From Nanobdellota archaeon (GTDB lineage: Archaea; Nanobdellota; Nanobdellia; Woesearchaeales; GCA-2686295): a DNA stretch of 63,312 nt. The notes beneath the pieces are model-generated. The model saw only the letters and a program-made list of their open reading frames with translations. It searched no databases and was not told the DNA's origin. Numbering within the stretch: position 1 is the stretch's first letter; each line of letters opens with the position of its first letter. The stretch spans positions 1 through 63,312 of the forward strand of contig JAHIUF010000015.1 of assembly GCA_018817005.1 (NCBI GenBank), written 5' to 3'. The position numbers and the translations under genes are program-made. Below are positions 9,558 to 19,156 of the stretch, piece by piece.

Positions 9558-10085
9558 GTGATTATAATGAGATTTTGGAAAATATCTAAACAAAAGGATT
9601 CAACATCAAAAACAATTGAAGATTTAGTAATAGAAACAACACTTAATCAAATAAAGATGTATAACAACCCTAATTACAAATCCTCAACAAAATATGATTA
9701 TATGAACATGCTCCACAATTACTGTGTAGGTCATCTAACAACAGAAGAAATATCTTTAACAATAAAGATAAATACACTTGCAGACAATATATCTTCAGCA
9801 ATTATTCAAGGTCGTAATAAATCCAAAAAGATAATGAGATTAGGAGATCTAAGCCTTATTGCAGGCATATTTACATTTCCAATAAACCCCTATATAGCTA
9901 TTGGGTTAGCAGTCACCTCTGCAGCCATTTATTATACTTCAAAAGTCACACACAGAAGAATTGTTAATAAACACTCTATGACGATTCCTGAAGAAATAAT
10001 GGATGATGAAAAGTTTTATGAAACTATTGACTCGATGAAACCAACCCTTCAAAAAATTCTTTTTGAGTCAAAAATGTATAATTAA
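9558..10085 (+). CDS. Hypothetical membrane protein
   Basis: Intact ORF with hydrophobic segments; probable start MRFWK at 9567. Confidence 0.6.
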   Translation: MIIMRFWKISKQKDSTSKTIEDLVIETTLNQIKMYNNPNYKSSTKYDYMNMLHNYCVGHLTTEEISLTIKINTLADNISSAIIQGRNKSKKIMRLGDLSLIAGIFTFPINPYIAIGLAVTSAAIYYTSKVTHRRIVNKHSMTIPEEIMDDEKFYETIDSMKPTLQKILFESKMYN

Positions 10086-10115
10086 AATTTTTAAGCAAAA
10101 ATTAAAATTTTTAAT

Positions 10116-10520
10116 TCAATTTCTTTTTATTAGATGTTTTAAACCATAGAAGTAATCACTAAAAAGCTCATATAATATTTCTAACTCTCCCTCGCCAATC
10201 TCTGTTAAAAAATAGTTTTTCTTTCGCCCATCACGTTTGTACTTAACGAGTTTTTTGTTTCTAAGTTTTTTTAGAGCTGGATAAATGGTGCCGGGTGTTA
10301 AAATAACACCCTTTCTAGCACCCACCTTTTTCGCCAAGTCCTCACCACACAACCTCTTTTGTTTGAGTTCATGTAGTATGAGAAAGCTTAAGAAACCTTT
10401 GAGTTGAAGATACTCCGATTCTCTGCGTGTTTTTGTCTTCAGTTTTTTGTCACTGCTTGTTTGGTTCCTACTTTGTTTCTGTAATTTTTTGTTAGTCACT
10501 GTATCTGGCTTTCCCATCAA
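10116..10520 (-). CDS. PadR-family winged-helix transcriptional regulator
   Basis: GVILTPGTIYPALKKLRNKKLVKYKRDGRKKNYFLTEIGEGELEILYELF. Confidence 0.85.
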   Translation of the reverse strand: MMGKPDTVTNKKLQKQSRNQTSSDKKLKTKTRRESEYLQLKGFLSFLILHELKQKRLCGEDLAKKVGARKGVILTPGTIYPALKKLRNKKLVKYKRDGRKKNYFLTEIGEGELEILYELFSDYFYGLKHLIKRN

Positions 10521-10554
10521 GTTAAATCTAGTTTCATCGTTTAAAAACTTATTG

Positions 10555-10666
10555 GTTATAAAATATATAGTTTGTAAAATATATAGGTTAAACTATTGAT
10601 TGGATAAACTATTTATTGTTAGTACAATATATTGTAATAACAATTTATAGTATATACTATATTAAT
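10555..10666. repeat. Seven consecutive degenerate 16-bp tandem repeats upstream of padR
   Basis: GTTATAAAATATATAG/TTTGTAAAATATATAG/GTTAAACTATTGATTG/GATAAACTATTTATTG/TTAGTACAATATATTG/TAATAACAATTTATAG/TATATACTATATTAAT. Confidence 0.75.
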
Positions 10667-10750
10667 TAAAAAAAACTAAAAAAATAAATTTAAAACTAAT
10701 TTATTATTTTTATCCATAAAACTTAAAGAAAAAGTGAGCTTATATGATGC

Positions 10751-11287
10751 TTATATGGCTTCTTTTGAAACCAATCGTTGAGTTGCAGAACCATTAAGCT
10801 TCAAAATATTTTTTCGAGCCTGCAAATCTTTAAAGTTATACTCTAAAGAGAGATATTCATTATCAAAACTTCTTCTAACAACAGGTATCTTCTTAAAAAT
10901 TAGAGAATTTACATATCTTTCTACAAGTGCCTTTGTTAAACCTAATTTACGTGCGATCTCATCTACTGTTATTCCCTCATCCACAGAGTAGATTACAACA
11001 AAAACCTCCTCTTCTCTAGGAGAAAGGCTTATATTGTCAAAAGAATCATTATAAAAGTGAGGATTAACCTGCATTTGAAGATCATCAACTTTTTCCGAAA
11101 GCTTATCTACCTTTGCTTCCAATCTTAAAAGATACTCATAGTTTCCCTGTATCTCATTAGTATTCTGATTTATCGAGTCAAGATGCATATCTAAATCATC
11201 TTTTATTGCTTTAAAAACTGACTTTAAAGTATTCTTTATGTCAAAGATTTCTTTAGCAATATCTCTAACCTTTTTTACGCCTATAAT
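10751..11287 (-). CDS. HTH-domain protein, probable non-ATG start (ORF track gives ATG at 11188)
   Basis: VFVVIYSVDEGITVDEIARKLGLTKALVERYVNSL; frame open upstream to an SD-like ggggtgatt followed by ATT ATA. Confidence 0.6.
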   Translation of the reverse strand: MIGVKKVRDIAKEIFDIKNTLKSVFKAIKDDLDMHLDSINQNTNEIQGNYEYLLRLEAKVDKLSEKVDDLQMQVNPHFYNDSFDNISLSPREEEVFVVIYSVDEGITVDEIARKLGLTKALVERYVNSLIFKKIPVVRRSFDNEYLSLEYNFKDLQARKNILKLNGSATQRLVSKEAI

Positions 11288-11413
11288 GCTTAATCACCCC
11301 AATACAAAGTGAGAAAATGATAGTTTTTAAATATTATTATGCTCTAAATTATTATATTACAGGTTCCAATATTTATATGGATAAATATTCTTTTTTTTGA
11401 GAAAATAGTTGGT

Positions 11414-11980
11414 TTAGTTTTTTATTCGTGAGGCTGAACCTAAAATAAATTCTTCAACATTCTCACTTGATTTCAAAAGTTCATCATATTTTTCAGCAAT
11501 TCCCATCATTAAACTTGAAAATTTCTCTGAATCATCTTTAATCTTAACTTTTGAAAGCATATTTTTCGTTTCAGAATCTAACTCATTCACATTTTTTTCT
11601 TTGATAATCTTTGCTGTTGTTTTCAAATAATTACTAAAAGATTTCATTTCTTCATGCAGTTCATTTAGGGAAGGCCAGTCTTGGACATAATTTGTTAATC
11701 CTTCAAAAGTATTTTCTGCGTTAAAGGCCAAACCTCTTTGACAACCAGCGAATAAATAACCCATTTCATCTATTCTGTGATTATATTTTTCTACCAACTC
11801 AGAATATTTTTGACATATCGTCATGGATCTTTCTAAAAAATAAGGGTTGATTTTGCCAAAAAAGTTTACTAAAAGGCCTGATTTGTTCTCTAAAGATTCT
11901 AATCTTGTGTAAGGTATATTTATATACATTAATTCTTCATTAAGTCTTTCTATTAAAGACATATCTTTAGTTTCATTCAT
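11414..11980 (-). CDS. Hypothetical helical protein
   Basis: Intact ORF, same direction and close spacing to two upstream ORFs. Confidence 0.65.
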   Translation of the reverse strand: MNETKDMSLIERLNEELMYINIPYTRLESLENKSGLLVNFFGKINPYFLERSMTICQKYSELVEKYNHRIDEMGYLFAGCQRGLAFNAENTFEGLTNYVQDWPSLNELHEEMKSFSNYLKTTAKIIKEKNVNELDSETKNMLSKVKIKDDSEKFSSLMMGIAEKYDELLKSSENVEEFILGSASRIKN

Positions 11981-11989
11981 GGTTTATAA

Positions 11990-12409
11990 TTAATTTCTTT
12001 GTATATAAGCTTGTCGCATTATATCAAAGCTTTTATTTGATAAGTCTAGGTATTTGGTGGCATCTGCCATTTTATCAAAAAATTTTGAACTATTTGACAC
12101 TTGAATTGTTGATTTGTGTAGATCTTGCACTTTTCCTTCCAGATAGTTTCGTGAAAGTTCATTTAATTGGGCTATCTCTTTCTCTATTTCTAATCTTGCC
12201 TGTGAAAGATAGTTTTTTGCTTCATCAAGATAACCACTTGTTTTTTCCACATCATCATAGTTTATTGAAAATTTCAGGTTTTTGTTTAAATCATTCTTTT
12301 TTTCTGTGACTTCTTTTATCTGAAATTCTAGCATTCTCCATGTTTCTTGTAGTGCTTTTACAGATACTGTGAAGAGTGAATAATCAAGTGAGTCTTTTGG
12401 TTTTTTCAT
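11990..12409 (-). CDS. Hypothetical coiled-coil protein
   Basis: Start overlaps the end of 12406-12726. Confidence 0.65.
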   Translation of the reverse strand: MKKPKDSLDYSLFTVSVKALQETWRMLEFQIKEVTEKKNDLNKNLKFSINYDDVEKTSGYLDEAKNYLSQARLEIEKEIAQLNELSRNYLEGKVQDLHKSTIQVSNSSKFFDKMADATKYLDLSNKSFDIMRQAYIQRN

Positions 12410-12726
12410 TGTATATTTTTTTGTTGATTGTATAAGGTTTTTGCATAATTATTTGTTTGGTGTATTGCATTATCTACTTTTGTTTCTGCAAACAATATTG
12501 AGTTTAAATCATGAAGTGTTTTTGTAAATTCTTCTGCAAACTTTTTAACATCATTCATTGTTTTAGTTGCAAAGTCTATTTCATCAGCACTATATAATGG
12601 ATTTAATGGCTTCTCGAAAAATAATCTTGGTATTATAGGTCTTGTCATTGCCCCAATAACTGCCGTCGAAGCTAAGGCAAATATCTTATTGTATTCGATT
12701 ATTTTGTTTTTAATCATAGTTTTCAC
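12406..12726 (-). CDS. Hypothetical protein with hydrophobic N-terminus
   Basis: First gene of a three-gene cluster. Confidence 0.6.
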   Translation of the reverse strand: MKTMIKNKIIEYNKIFALASTAVIGAMTRPIIPRLFFEKPLNPLYSADEIDFATKTMNDVKKFAEEFTKTLHDLNSILFAETKVDNAIHQTNNYAKTLYNQQKNIQ

Positions 12727-12842
12727 CTCTATTTTATCTTATTAATTTTAATAAGTATTTAAATCTTTCGCTTTTTTACCACTGTAAAGTAACTATTTTT
12801 TGTTTGAAAGATTTATAAACAACAAAAAAACACGATGAAATA

Positions 12843-13454
12843 ATGAGTAAAAAAGAATTGGCAGTAAGGCTTTCAAAACTAAAAACCTTTGAAAACCCAA
12901 ACGTTATGATGGAACAATACCCAACAGACTCCGAAATAGCTGCCGAAGTATTATGGTTTGCAATGCTTAAAGGAGACATTGAAGGAAAAATCATTGCTGA
13001 CTTTGGAGCAGGAACAGGAACACTTGGTATTGGAAGTCTACTTTTAGGAACAAAAAAAGTGTTTTTTATAGAAAAAGACGAAAAAGCAGTCCAAATATTA
13101 CAAGAAAACCTGGATTTTGAAGAGATTTCAGAAGAAAAATATGTACTCATAAAGAAAGATTTAGAATTTTTTCAAGAAAAAACTGATGTTGTTATTCAAA
13201 ACCCGCCATTTGGAACAAAAGAAAAACACGCTGATTCTGACTTCTTAAAAAAAGCTATGCTTACAGCACCAGTTATCTACACGTTTCACAAGACTGAAAC
13301 TGAAAAGTTCATACAAGAAAAAGCCAACTCAAATAGTTTCATTTGCACAAACAAGTTTGAATTCAACTTTCCAATAAAAAAAATCATGGAGCATCATAAA
13401 AAAAGAATTGAACACATAAAAGTCACTTGTTTTAGATTTGAAAAAGACAACTAA
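12843..13454 (+). CDS. METTL5-like N6-adenine methyltransferase
   Basis: ADFGAGTGTLGIGSLLLG and VVIQNPPFGTKEKHADSDFL (NPPF catalytic motif). Confidence 0.88.
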   Translation: MSKKELAVRLSKLKTFENPNVMMEQYPTDSEIAAEVLWFAMLKGDIEGKIIADFGAGTGTLGIGSLLLGTKKVFFIEKDEKAVQILQENLDFEEISEEKYVLIKKDLEFFQEKTDVVIQNPPFGTKEKHADSDFLKKAMLTAPVIYTFHKTETEKFIQEKANSNSFICTNKFEFNFPIKKIMEHHKKRIEHIKVTCFRFEKDN

Positions 13455-13484
13455 TAAAAAGAACAAGATGTTAAAAGAACAAGA

Positions 13485-14438
13485 ATGATTACAATAATAC
13501 TCTGGATAATTATGCTAATTGTTAGTATCATAATTCTTGTTAAAAGTGCAGATTTCTTCACAACAGCTGCTGAGAAAATTGGTTTGTTCTTCAAGATGAG
13601 TCCATTTATAATTGGTGTAACCATTGTAAGTATTGGAACCTCACTTCCAGAACTCGCATCATCAATACTTGCAGTTATCCATAAATCATCAGAAATCGTT
13701 GTTGGAAATGTTGTTGGTTCAAATATCGCAAATATATTACTAGTCTTTGGTGCATCAGTAATCATTACAAAACTAATGAAAAACAGCTTTGAAGAGATTA
13801 ACTTTAACATGCCACTACTAATCGCCTCAACAATACTTATTCTCATAATGAGCTTAGATGGTACATTTAGCTTTATTGAAGGATTAGTCTGCATTTTTGG
13901 ATACATCATATACCTCGGTCACATTTTTTATAAAAAAGAAAAAGTACAAATAGAATTAGATGAAAAAGTAAGAACTAGATGTGATAAAAAAAAACTCTGC
14001 AAAAATATCTTAGTTTTATTGATAACAACCGTAGCAATTTATTTTAGTGCTAAATACACAGTTGTTTCAATAATAAAACTCTCAGAAATACTATCTTTTG
14101 GAACAGAAGTCATCGCTGCAACAGTTGTTGCTCTTGGAACATCACTTCCAGAACTTTCAGTCACCATAATTGCTACAAAAAAAGGTAAATCAGCAATGGC
14201 AATTGGGAATGTTTTAGGATCAAATATTTTTAACAGTTTTATTGTAATAGGAATTTCCGCTCTTATATCAAACCTTAAAGTTACTACGACCATGATGACT
14301 TTTGGAGTGCCTTTCATGTTTTTAACAACATTACTTTTCTTTTTCATTATGAGGGACAAGAAAGTTTCTAGATGGAAAGGCTGGATGTTTATACTATTAT
14401 ACTTATTTTTTATAGTCAAATTATTTGGCCTTCTTTAA
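13485..14438 (+). CDS. CaCA-family Na+/Ca2+ exchanger-like antiporter
   Basis: Two repeats: GTSLPELASSILAVIHKSSEIVVGNVVGSNIANILL and GTSLPELSVTIIATKKGKSAMAIGNVLGSNIFNSF. Confidence 0.93.
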   Translation: MITIILWIIMLIVSIIILVKSADFFTTAAEKIGLFFKMSPFIIGVTIVSIGTSLPELASSILAVIHKSSEIVVGNVVGSNIANILLVFGASVIITKLMKNSFEEINFNMPLLIASTILILIMSLDGTFSFIEGLVCIFGYIIYLGHIFYKKEKVQIELDEKVRTRCDKKKLCKNILVLLITTVAIYFSAKYTVVSIIKLSEILSFGTEVIAATVVALGTSLPELSVTIIATKKGKSAMAIGNVLGSNIFNSFIVIGISALISNLKVTTTMMTFGVPFMFLTTLLFFFIMRDKKVSRWKGWMFILLYLFFIVKLFGLL

Positions 14439-14488
14439 CACCTTTTTTAATAGTTAAATTTATAAATAAAGGTCTTTTCCAGATTGAC

Positions 14489-14767
14489 ATGGAAATAAAA
14501 TTTCTAGAGGACACAAAGTATCGAGTTGTATTTGAACTTAAAGGTACTGATCATACATTTGTAAATGCCTTAAAAGAAGAACTTTGGAACGATGCAGATA
14601 TAAAAATTGCAGCATATAACATTGAACATCCTCTTATTGGCATACCTAAAATAATTGTCGAAACTGGTAACAGTAAGAAAGATGCAAAAAAAGCAATAAT
14701 GAATGCTTGTGATAGAATTAAAAAAGAAAACACTCAATTTCTCACAAAATTTAAGAAAGCTAAGTAA
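14489..14767 (+). CDS. rpoL: DNA-directed RNA polymerase subunit L (Rpo11)
   Basis: KGTDHTFVNALKEELWNDADIKIAAYNIEHPLIGIPKIIVET. Confidence 0.9.
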   Translation: MEIKFLEDTKYRVVFELKGTDHTFVNALKEELWNDADIKIAAYNIEHPLIGIPKIIVETGNSKKDAKKAIMNACDRIKKENTQFLTKFKKAK

Positions 14768-14799
14768 GATTTAAATAAAGAGGATGTTTATTCTTCGAT

Positions 14800-15348
14800 A
14801 TGGATGAAAAGGATAAAAAACTTATTTTGGATTTTGCCAGAGAATCTATAAAGACTTGGTTTTTTCAAGACGAACCCAATATAAATGAGGTTATTCATTT
14901 AAATGAGGAAAGAGGTTTGTTCGTAACACTTCATAAACGTGGAAATCTTCGAGGTTGTATTGGTTTTCCGTACCCAATTATGCCTCTTTATAAGGCAGTT
15001 ATTGAAGCTGCAAGAAGCGCTGCTTTTCATGATGCTAGATTTCCACCGTTAGAAAAAAGCGAACTTAGAGATTTAAAAATAGAAGTTTCAATTCTTAGTG
15101 TGCCTGAATTGATTATGGTAAATAGTCCTAAAGATTATTTTCGAGAAATAATAATTGGTGTTGATGGTCTTATTATAAAAGGCCTTTTTGGTTCTGGTTT
15201 ATTACTTCCACAGGTTGCAACTGAAAATAATTTTACTGTTGGTCAATTCTTGAATTGTTTATGTCAAAAAGCAGGTCTTCCTTTTAATGCTTGGCAGGAT
15301 TCTGAAAACAAAATTTACAAATTTCAAGCAGAAATAATCACTGAATAA
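14800..15348 (+). CDS. AMMECR1-domain protein
   Basis: GNLRGCIGFPYPIMPLYKAVIEAARSAAFHDARFPPL. Confidence 0.92.
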   Translation: MDEKDKKLILDFARESIKTWFFQDEPNINEVIHLNEERGLFVTLHKRGNLRGCIGFPYPIMPLYKAVIEAARSAAFHDARFPPLEKSELRDLKIEVSILSVPELIMVNSPKDYFREIIIGVDGLIIKGLFGSGLLLPQVATENNFTVGQFLNCLCQKAGLPFNAWQDSENKIYKFQAEIITE

Positions 15349-15388
15349 TAGTAACATTTATTAAGTTGTTCGTATTTCTTATTAATTA

Positions 15389-15988
15389 ATGAAAGAAGAA
15401 AACATTCTGCTTGAAGACAAAATACAAAAGCAAATCGCAGAGACAGGAATAATAAGTAAAGAGATAATTCGCTTCTATAACTACAGCGAACGAACATTCT
15501 TAAAAAAAATTCATTTATTCATAGATGAAGCATATAAAAGATTAGAAAAAGGAATTGATGCACATATTGAACCAAAAATTTTAAGAACAATAATCAAAAA
15601 ATCATTCAAAATAGGAAAATATCTAGAAGATGGAGTAAAAATGTATGTGGGTGGAATGTTTTTCAAAGAAGACCAAGAAACAATAGGAAAAATAATACAT
15701 AAAGAATCCTGGCAAATAACCGCAACAAACAGCGTACTAGAAACTGCCTATGCAGGAGTACTGGCATTAGGAGCAATAACTACTGGAACGATAGGACTTT
15801 TAGCACCAATAGCAATATATGGTGCAATACAAATTGCGAAAAGCGGAGTTTCAATAGCTCAGAAAAAAGCATTTGCATCCATAAGCATAGCAGGACTAAC
15901 ACTGAATTCCACAACCTACATTAAAAGATTTCAAAAACATTTCAAAGAAACATATTCTGAACCAACACAATTCTACCACCGATTATAA
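15389..15988 (+). CDS. Hypothetical membrane-associated protein
   Basis: Intact ORF with Gly/Ala-rich hydrophobic segment. Confidence 0.6.
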   Translation: MKEENILLEDKIQKQIAETGIISKEIIRFYNYSERTFLKKIHLFIDEAYKRLEKGIDAHIEPKILRTIIKKSFKIGKYLEDGVKMYVGGMFFKEDQETIGKIIHKESWQITATNSVLETAYAGVLALGAITTGTIGLLAPIAIYGAIQIAKSGVSIAQKKAFASISIAGLTLNSTTYIKRFQKHFKETYSEPTQFYHRL

Positions 15989-16047
15989 CATCGCGATAGG
16001 ACTTGAAAACAAAATATTTAAAGCAAGCTTTCATTCTTAAAGTTAAC

Positions 16048-17094
16048 ATGAGTTATTTTGAAAAAGAAGTCATTAAATTAAAAAAAGAAATAAACAAAGA
16101 ACTAAAAACACTGATTAATAAAAAACTAGACAATACTTCTTTTGAAAAAATTATAAAACAATTTGTTCTCTCCGGTGGAAAAAGACTTCGACCAATAATT
16201 TTACTTCAAGCATATAAAGGTGTTGATGGAAAAAAGAACATCATCTCAGAAGCGCTAAGTGTTGAATTGTTCCATAACTCAACACTAATACATGATGATT
16301 TAATGGATGAAGACGAACAAAGAAGAGGTATGCCAACAGTTCAAAAAGAGTTAAAAGATTATTTCCTAAAAAAGCATTGTGAAAAGGAATATGCAGGTGT
16401 TTTGTTCAATAAAAAATCATCAAAAAATGCTGTTGCTAATACAATAATTGCTGGAAATATTCTTCTAATAATAGGATCTGAATGCTTAACCGAATCAAAA
16501 ATCGAGCCTAAAAAAATCACAGAAGCAATCAATGTTTATAACAAAGCATATTATCTTGTTAACAAAGGACAAGTAATGGATGTTGCTTTTGAAAATAAAA
16601 AAAAAGTTTCAGAAAAAGAATATCTGGACATGGCGACAAAAAAAACTGCCGAACTTATAAAAGCATCAATTGAAATTGGAGCGATACTTGGTGGAGCTAA
16701 CAAAAGACAAATCAAAAAGTTAAAAGATTACGCTGAAAACATAGCGATCGCATTTCAAATCCATGATGACTTAATGGACGTGGATTTAGAAATGAACAAA
16801 GGTAGAGCAGTGGGGTCGGATATCATACAAGGGAAAAAAACACTTCCGATAATAAAGGCTTTGAAAAAAGACAAAAAAATAATACAAATATTAAACAAAT
16901 CTGTTAAGACAAAAAAAGATTTATCACAAGCAATAACAATATTAAATAAAACAGGTGCAATAGACTACTGTAAAAAACTCTGCAAAAAAAAAACTATGGC
17001 TGGAGTAAAAAGTCTTTTAGAAGCAAAGCTTGAAAAAAGCTCTGAAGAATTCTTTTTAAAACTAGCAGAAAATTTGCTTACAAGAAAAAATTAA
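16048..17094 (+). CDS. Polyprenyl (GGPP-type) synthase
   Basis: LSGGKRLRPIILLQA, LIHDDLMDEDEQRRGMPTVQ, AFQIHDDLMDVDLE. Confidence 0.93.
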   Translation: MSYFEKEVIKLKKEINKELKTLINKKLDNTSFEKIIKQFVLSGGKRLRPIILLQAYKGVDGKKNIISEALSVELFHNSTLIHDDLMDEDEQRRGMPTVQKELKDYFLKKHCEKEYAGVLFNKKSSKNAVANTIIAGNILLIIGSECLTESKIEPKKITEAINVYNKAYYLVNKGQVMDVAFENKKKVSEKEYLDMATKKTAELIKASIEIGAILGGANKRQIKKLKDYAENIAIAFQIHDDLMDVDLEMNKGRAVGSDIIQGKKTLPIIKALKKDKKIIQILNKSVKTKKDLSQAITILNKTGAIDYCKKLCKKKTMAGVKSLLEAKLEKSSEEFFLKLAENLLTRKN

Positions 17095-17516
17095 TTATCC
17101 ATCAATTCAATTAGTTCTTTTTGTTTTGCTTCAATTTCATCTAGTAAAGATTCTGCTTGTTTCATCTTATGATATTCATTTTTAATTTCAGGAGATTCTA
17201 ATGCAAGCAAAATACTAAATAATTCTTTGTTTTCAATTCGTTCGCCATCAATCTTGAACTTTCTTGAAGGACCTTGATACAAAAGATTCCATTCATCAGC
17301 GCCTTTTTCTTTTATATAACAAGTTGTGTGAAAATCTGGCTGTATTGCAAAAACATCATGATAATTTCTGTCTTTTGATTCACACACAATGCCTTCGATT
17401 GCTGAATGTTTTTCTGGAAAAAAAGCTTCATATGTTCTATTTTCAATCAACACTTCTGTTGAAACACCGTCATATTGAGGATTATTCATTTGTTCATCAC
17501 CAATAATGGTAATCAC
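17091..17516 (-). CDS. Hypothetical protein sharing its N-terminus with 17671-18333
   Basis: EQMNNPQYDGVSTEVLIENRTYEAFFPEKH shared; likely start at MNNPQ. Confidence 0.65.
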   Translation of the reverse strand: MITIIGDEQMNNPQYDGVSTEVLIENRTYEAFFPEKHSAIEGIVCESKDRNYHDVFAIQPDFHTTCYIKEKGADEWNLLYQGPSRKFKIDGERIENKELFSILLALESPEIKNEYHKMKQAESLLDEIEAKQKELIELMDN

Positions 17517-17670
17517 ATTTTTATTTTAAATGTTTGGGTGATTGTATCTTCTTATTTATATTTTTAGCAAAAGATTGATGTAGAATGATAAAACTAACTA
17601 ATAAGACTTATTAAGAAATAGAGTTAACATACGCAGCGTATTTATTTACCGCATTTTTTTAAGAGAAGTT

Positions 17671-18333
17671 TTATTTTTTGTTATTTATTCTTTCAATAAT
17701 ATTTGTTGTTGAGAATCCTTTTTCTAAAGGAATTAATATGACTTTTCCACCGTATTTTTCTACAATTTTTCTTTCAGGCATTGGTTTGTTAGAATAATCC
17801 TCTCCTTTTGCTTGAATTGTTGGTTTTATTTTTTTTATCAAATCCGAAGGGTTGTTTTCATTAAAAAAAACAATATAATCAACACATGTAAGCGCAGCCA
17901 ACATTTCTGCCCTTTCATTCTCATTAATTATTGGTCTATTAATACCTTTTAATTTTCTAATAGAATTATCAGTATTAAATCCTATTATTAAAAAATCTCC
18001 TAACATTTTGCATTTTTCAAGTAATCTTACATGTCCTACATGCAATATGTCAAAACAACCATTGGTAAAAACTACAGTTTTACCTTTTTTCTTAAATGAT
18101 TTGGATATCTTGCTTATTTCATCTTTTGTTTTTATCTTTGAGTTTTCTTTTTTAAAAATATTAATTAATTCTTCATTTGTTACAACAGCTGTTCCAGATT
18201 TACTAACTACTATGCCTGCGGCATGTTTTTCTGGAAAAAAAGCTTCATATGTTCTATTTTCAATCAACACTTCTGTTGAAACACCATCATATTGAGGATT
18301 ATTCATTTGTTCAACACCAATAATAGGAATCAT
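17671..18333 (-). CDS. RfaE2/HldE-C-like nucleotidyltransferase with duplicated N-terminal leader
   Basis: VVFTNGCFDILHVGHVRLLEKCKMLGDFLIIGFNTD ... QAKGEDYSNKPMPERKIVEKYGGKVILIPLEKGFSTTNII. Confidence 0.88.
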   Translation of the reverse strand: MIPIIGVEQMNNPQYDGVSTEVLIENRTYEAFFPEKHAAGIVVSKSGTAVVTNEELINIFKKENSKIKTKDEISKISKSFKKKGKTVVFTNGCFDILHVGHVRLLEKCKMLGDFLIIGFNTDNSIRKLKGINRPIINENERAEMLAALTCVDYIVFFNENNPSDLIKKIKPTIQAKGEDYSNKPMPERKIVEKYGGKVILIPLEKGFSTTNIIERINNKK

Positions 18334-18379
18334 ATTTTTATTTTAAATGTATTTATTTTGTAAAAGAAATTCAAAAGAT

Positions 18380-19102
18380 TTATCGTCCAAATCTTCTTTC
18401 ACGATCAGCAAATTCTTCAAGCACTTTTAAAAAATCTTCTTTTTCAAATTCAGGCCAACATTTTTCTAAAAAAAACCATTCTGAATAATTACTTTGCCAT
18501 ATTAGAAAGTTTGATGTACGCTTATCACCGCCAGTTCTAATTATCAAATCTGGTTCATCAATGATGTATAAATAATTTTGAAATATTTCTTCATTTATCG
18601 TTTCAACATCTACTTTTCCGTTTTTTAAGTCTTTTCCAAGTCTAATCACAGCATCTATTACTTCTTCTCTTCCACCATATGCAATTGCGAAGTTAACTAT
18701 GTATTTCTTGTTGTTTTTCGTTTTTTCCATTACTTTTTCTAATACTTCACGCACATCGTTTGGAAGAAGATGAATCCGACCGATGATATTCACCCTAAGA
18801 CCTTCTTTCATCACTTCATCGTCATTTAGAATCCTTAAAAATTCTTTTTTGAATATATTCATTATATAATCGAATTCTTCTTTTGGTCGGTTCAGATTCT
18901 GCATTGAAAAAGAGTAAAGAGTTATTTCTTTTACACCTAAATCCCTACACCACTTCAAAAGCTCTTCAACTTTTTTTGCACCCCATTCATGACCTTTCCA
19001 AGGTTTCATCATTAAGCGTTTTGCAAATCGTCTATTACCATCAAGAATTATACCTACGTGTTTTGGAATGGTGTTTTTTGTTGGTTTGAAATTTTGAGAC
19101 AT
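18380..19102 (-). CDS. uppS: cis-Prenyltransferase (undecaprenyl diphosphate synthase family)
   Basis: HVGIILDGNRRFAKRLMMKPWKGHEWGAKKVEELLKWC ... PDLIIRTGGDKRTSNFLIWQSNYSEWFF. Confidence 0.93.
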   Translation of the reverse strand: MSQNFKPTKNTIPKHVGIILDGNRRFAKRLMMKPWKGHEWGAKKVEELLKWCRDLGVKEITLYSFSMQNLNRPKEEFDYIMNIFKKEFLRILNDDEVMKEGLRVNIIGRIHLLPNDVREVLEKVMEKTKNNKKYIVNFAIAYGGREEVIDAVIRLGKDLKNGKVDVETINEEIFQNYLYIIDEPDLIIRTGGDKRTSNFLIWQSNYSEWFFLEKCWPEFEKEDFLKVLEEFADRERRFGR

Positions 19103-19156
19103 TTATATGGTAAAAATAGAATTATTTTTAAAGGTTACTATAAATAATATTTTATC

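Noticed and set aside
12776-13150. 124-aa minus-strand ORF opposite the METTL5-like gene
   Set aside because: Antisense to an ORF with NPPF and glycine-rich SAM motifs.
17629-17641. Short palindrome atacgcagcgtat
   Set aside because: Only 6-bp arms with a 1-nt centre, and no supporting context beyond being intergenic.
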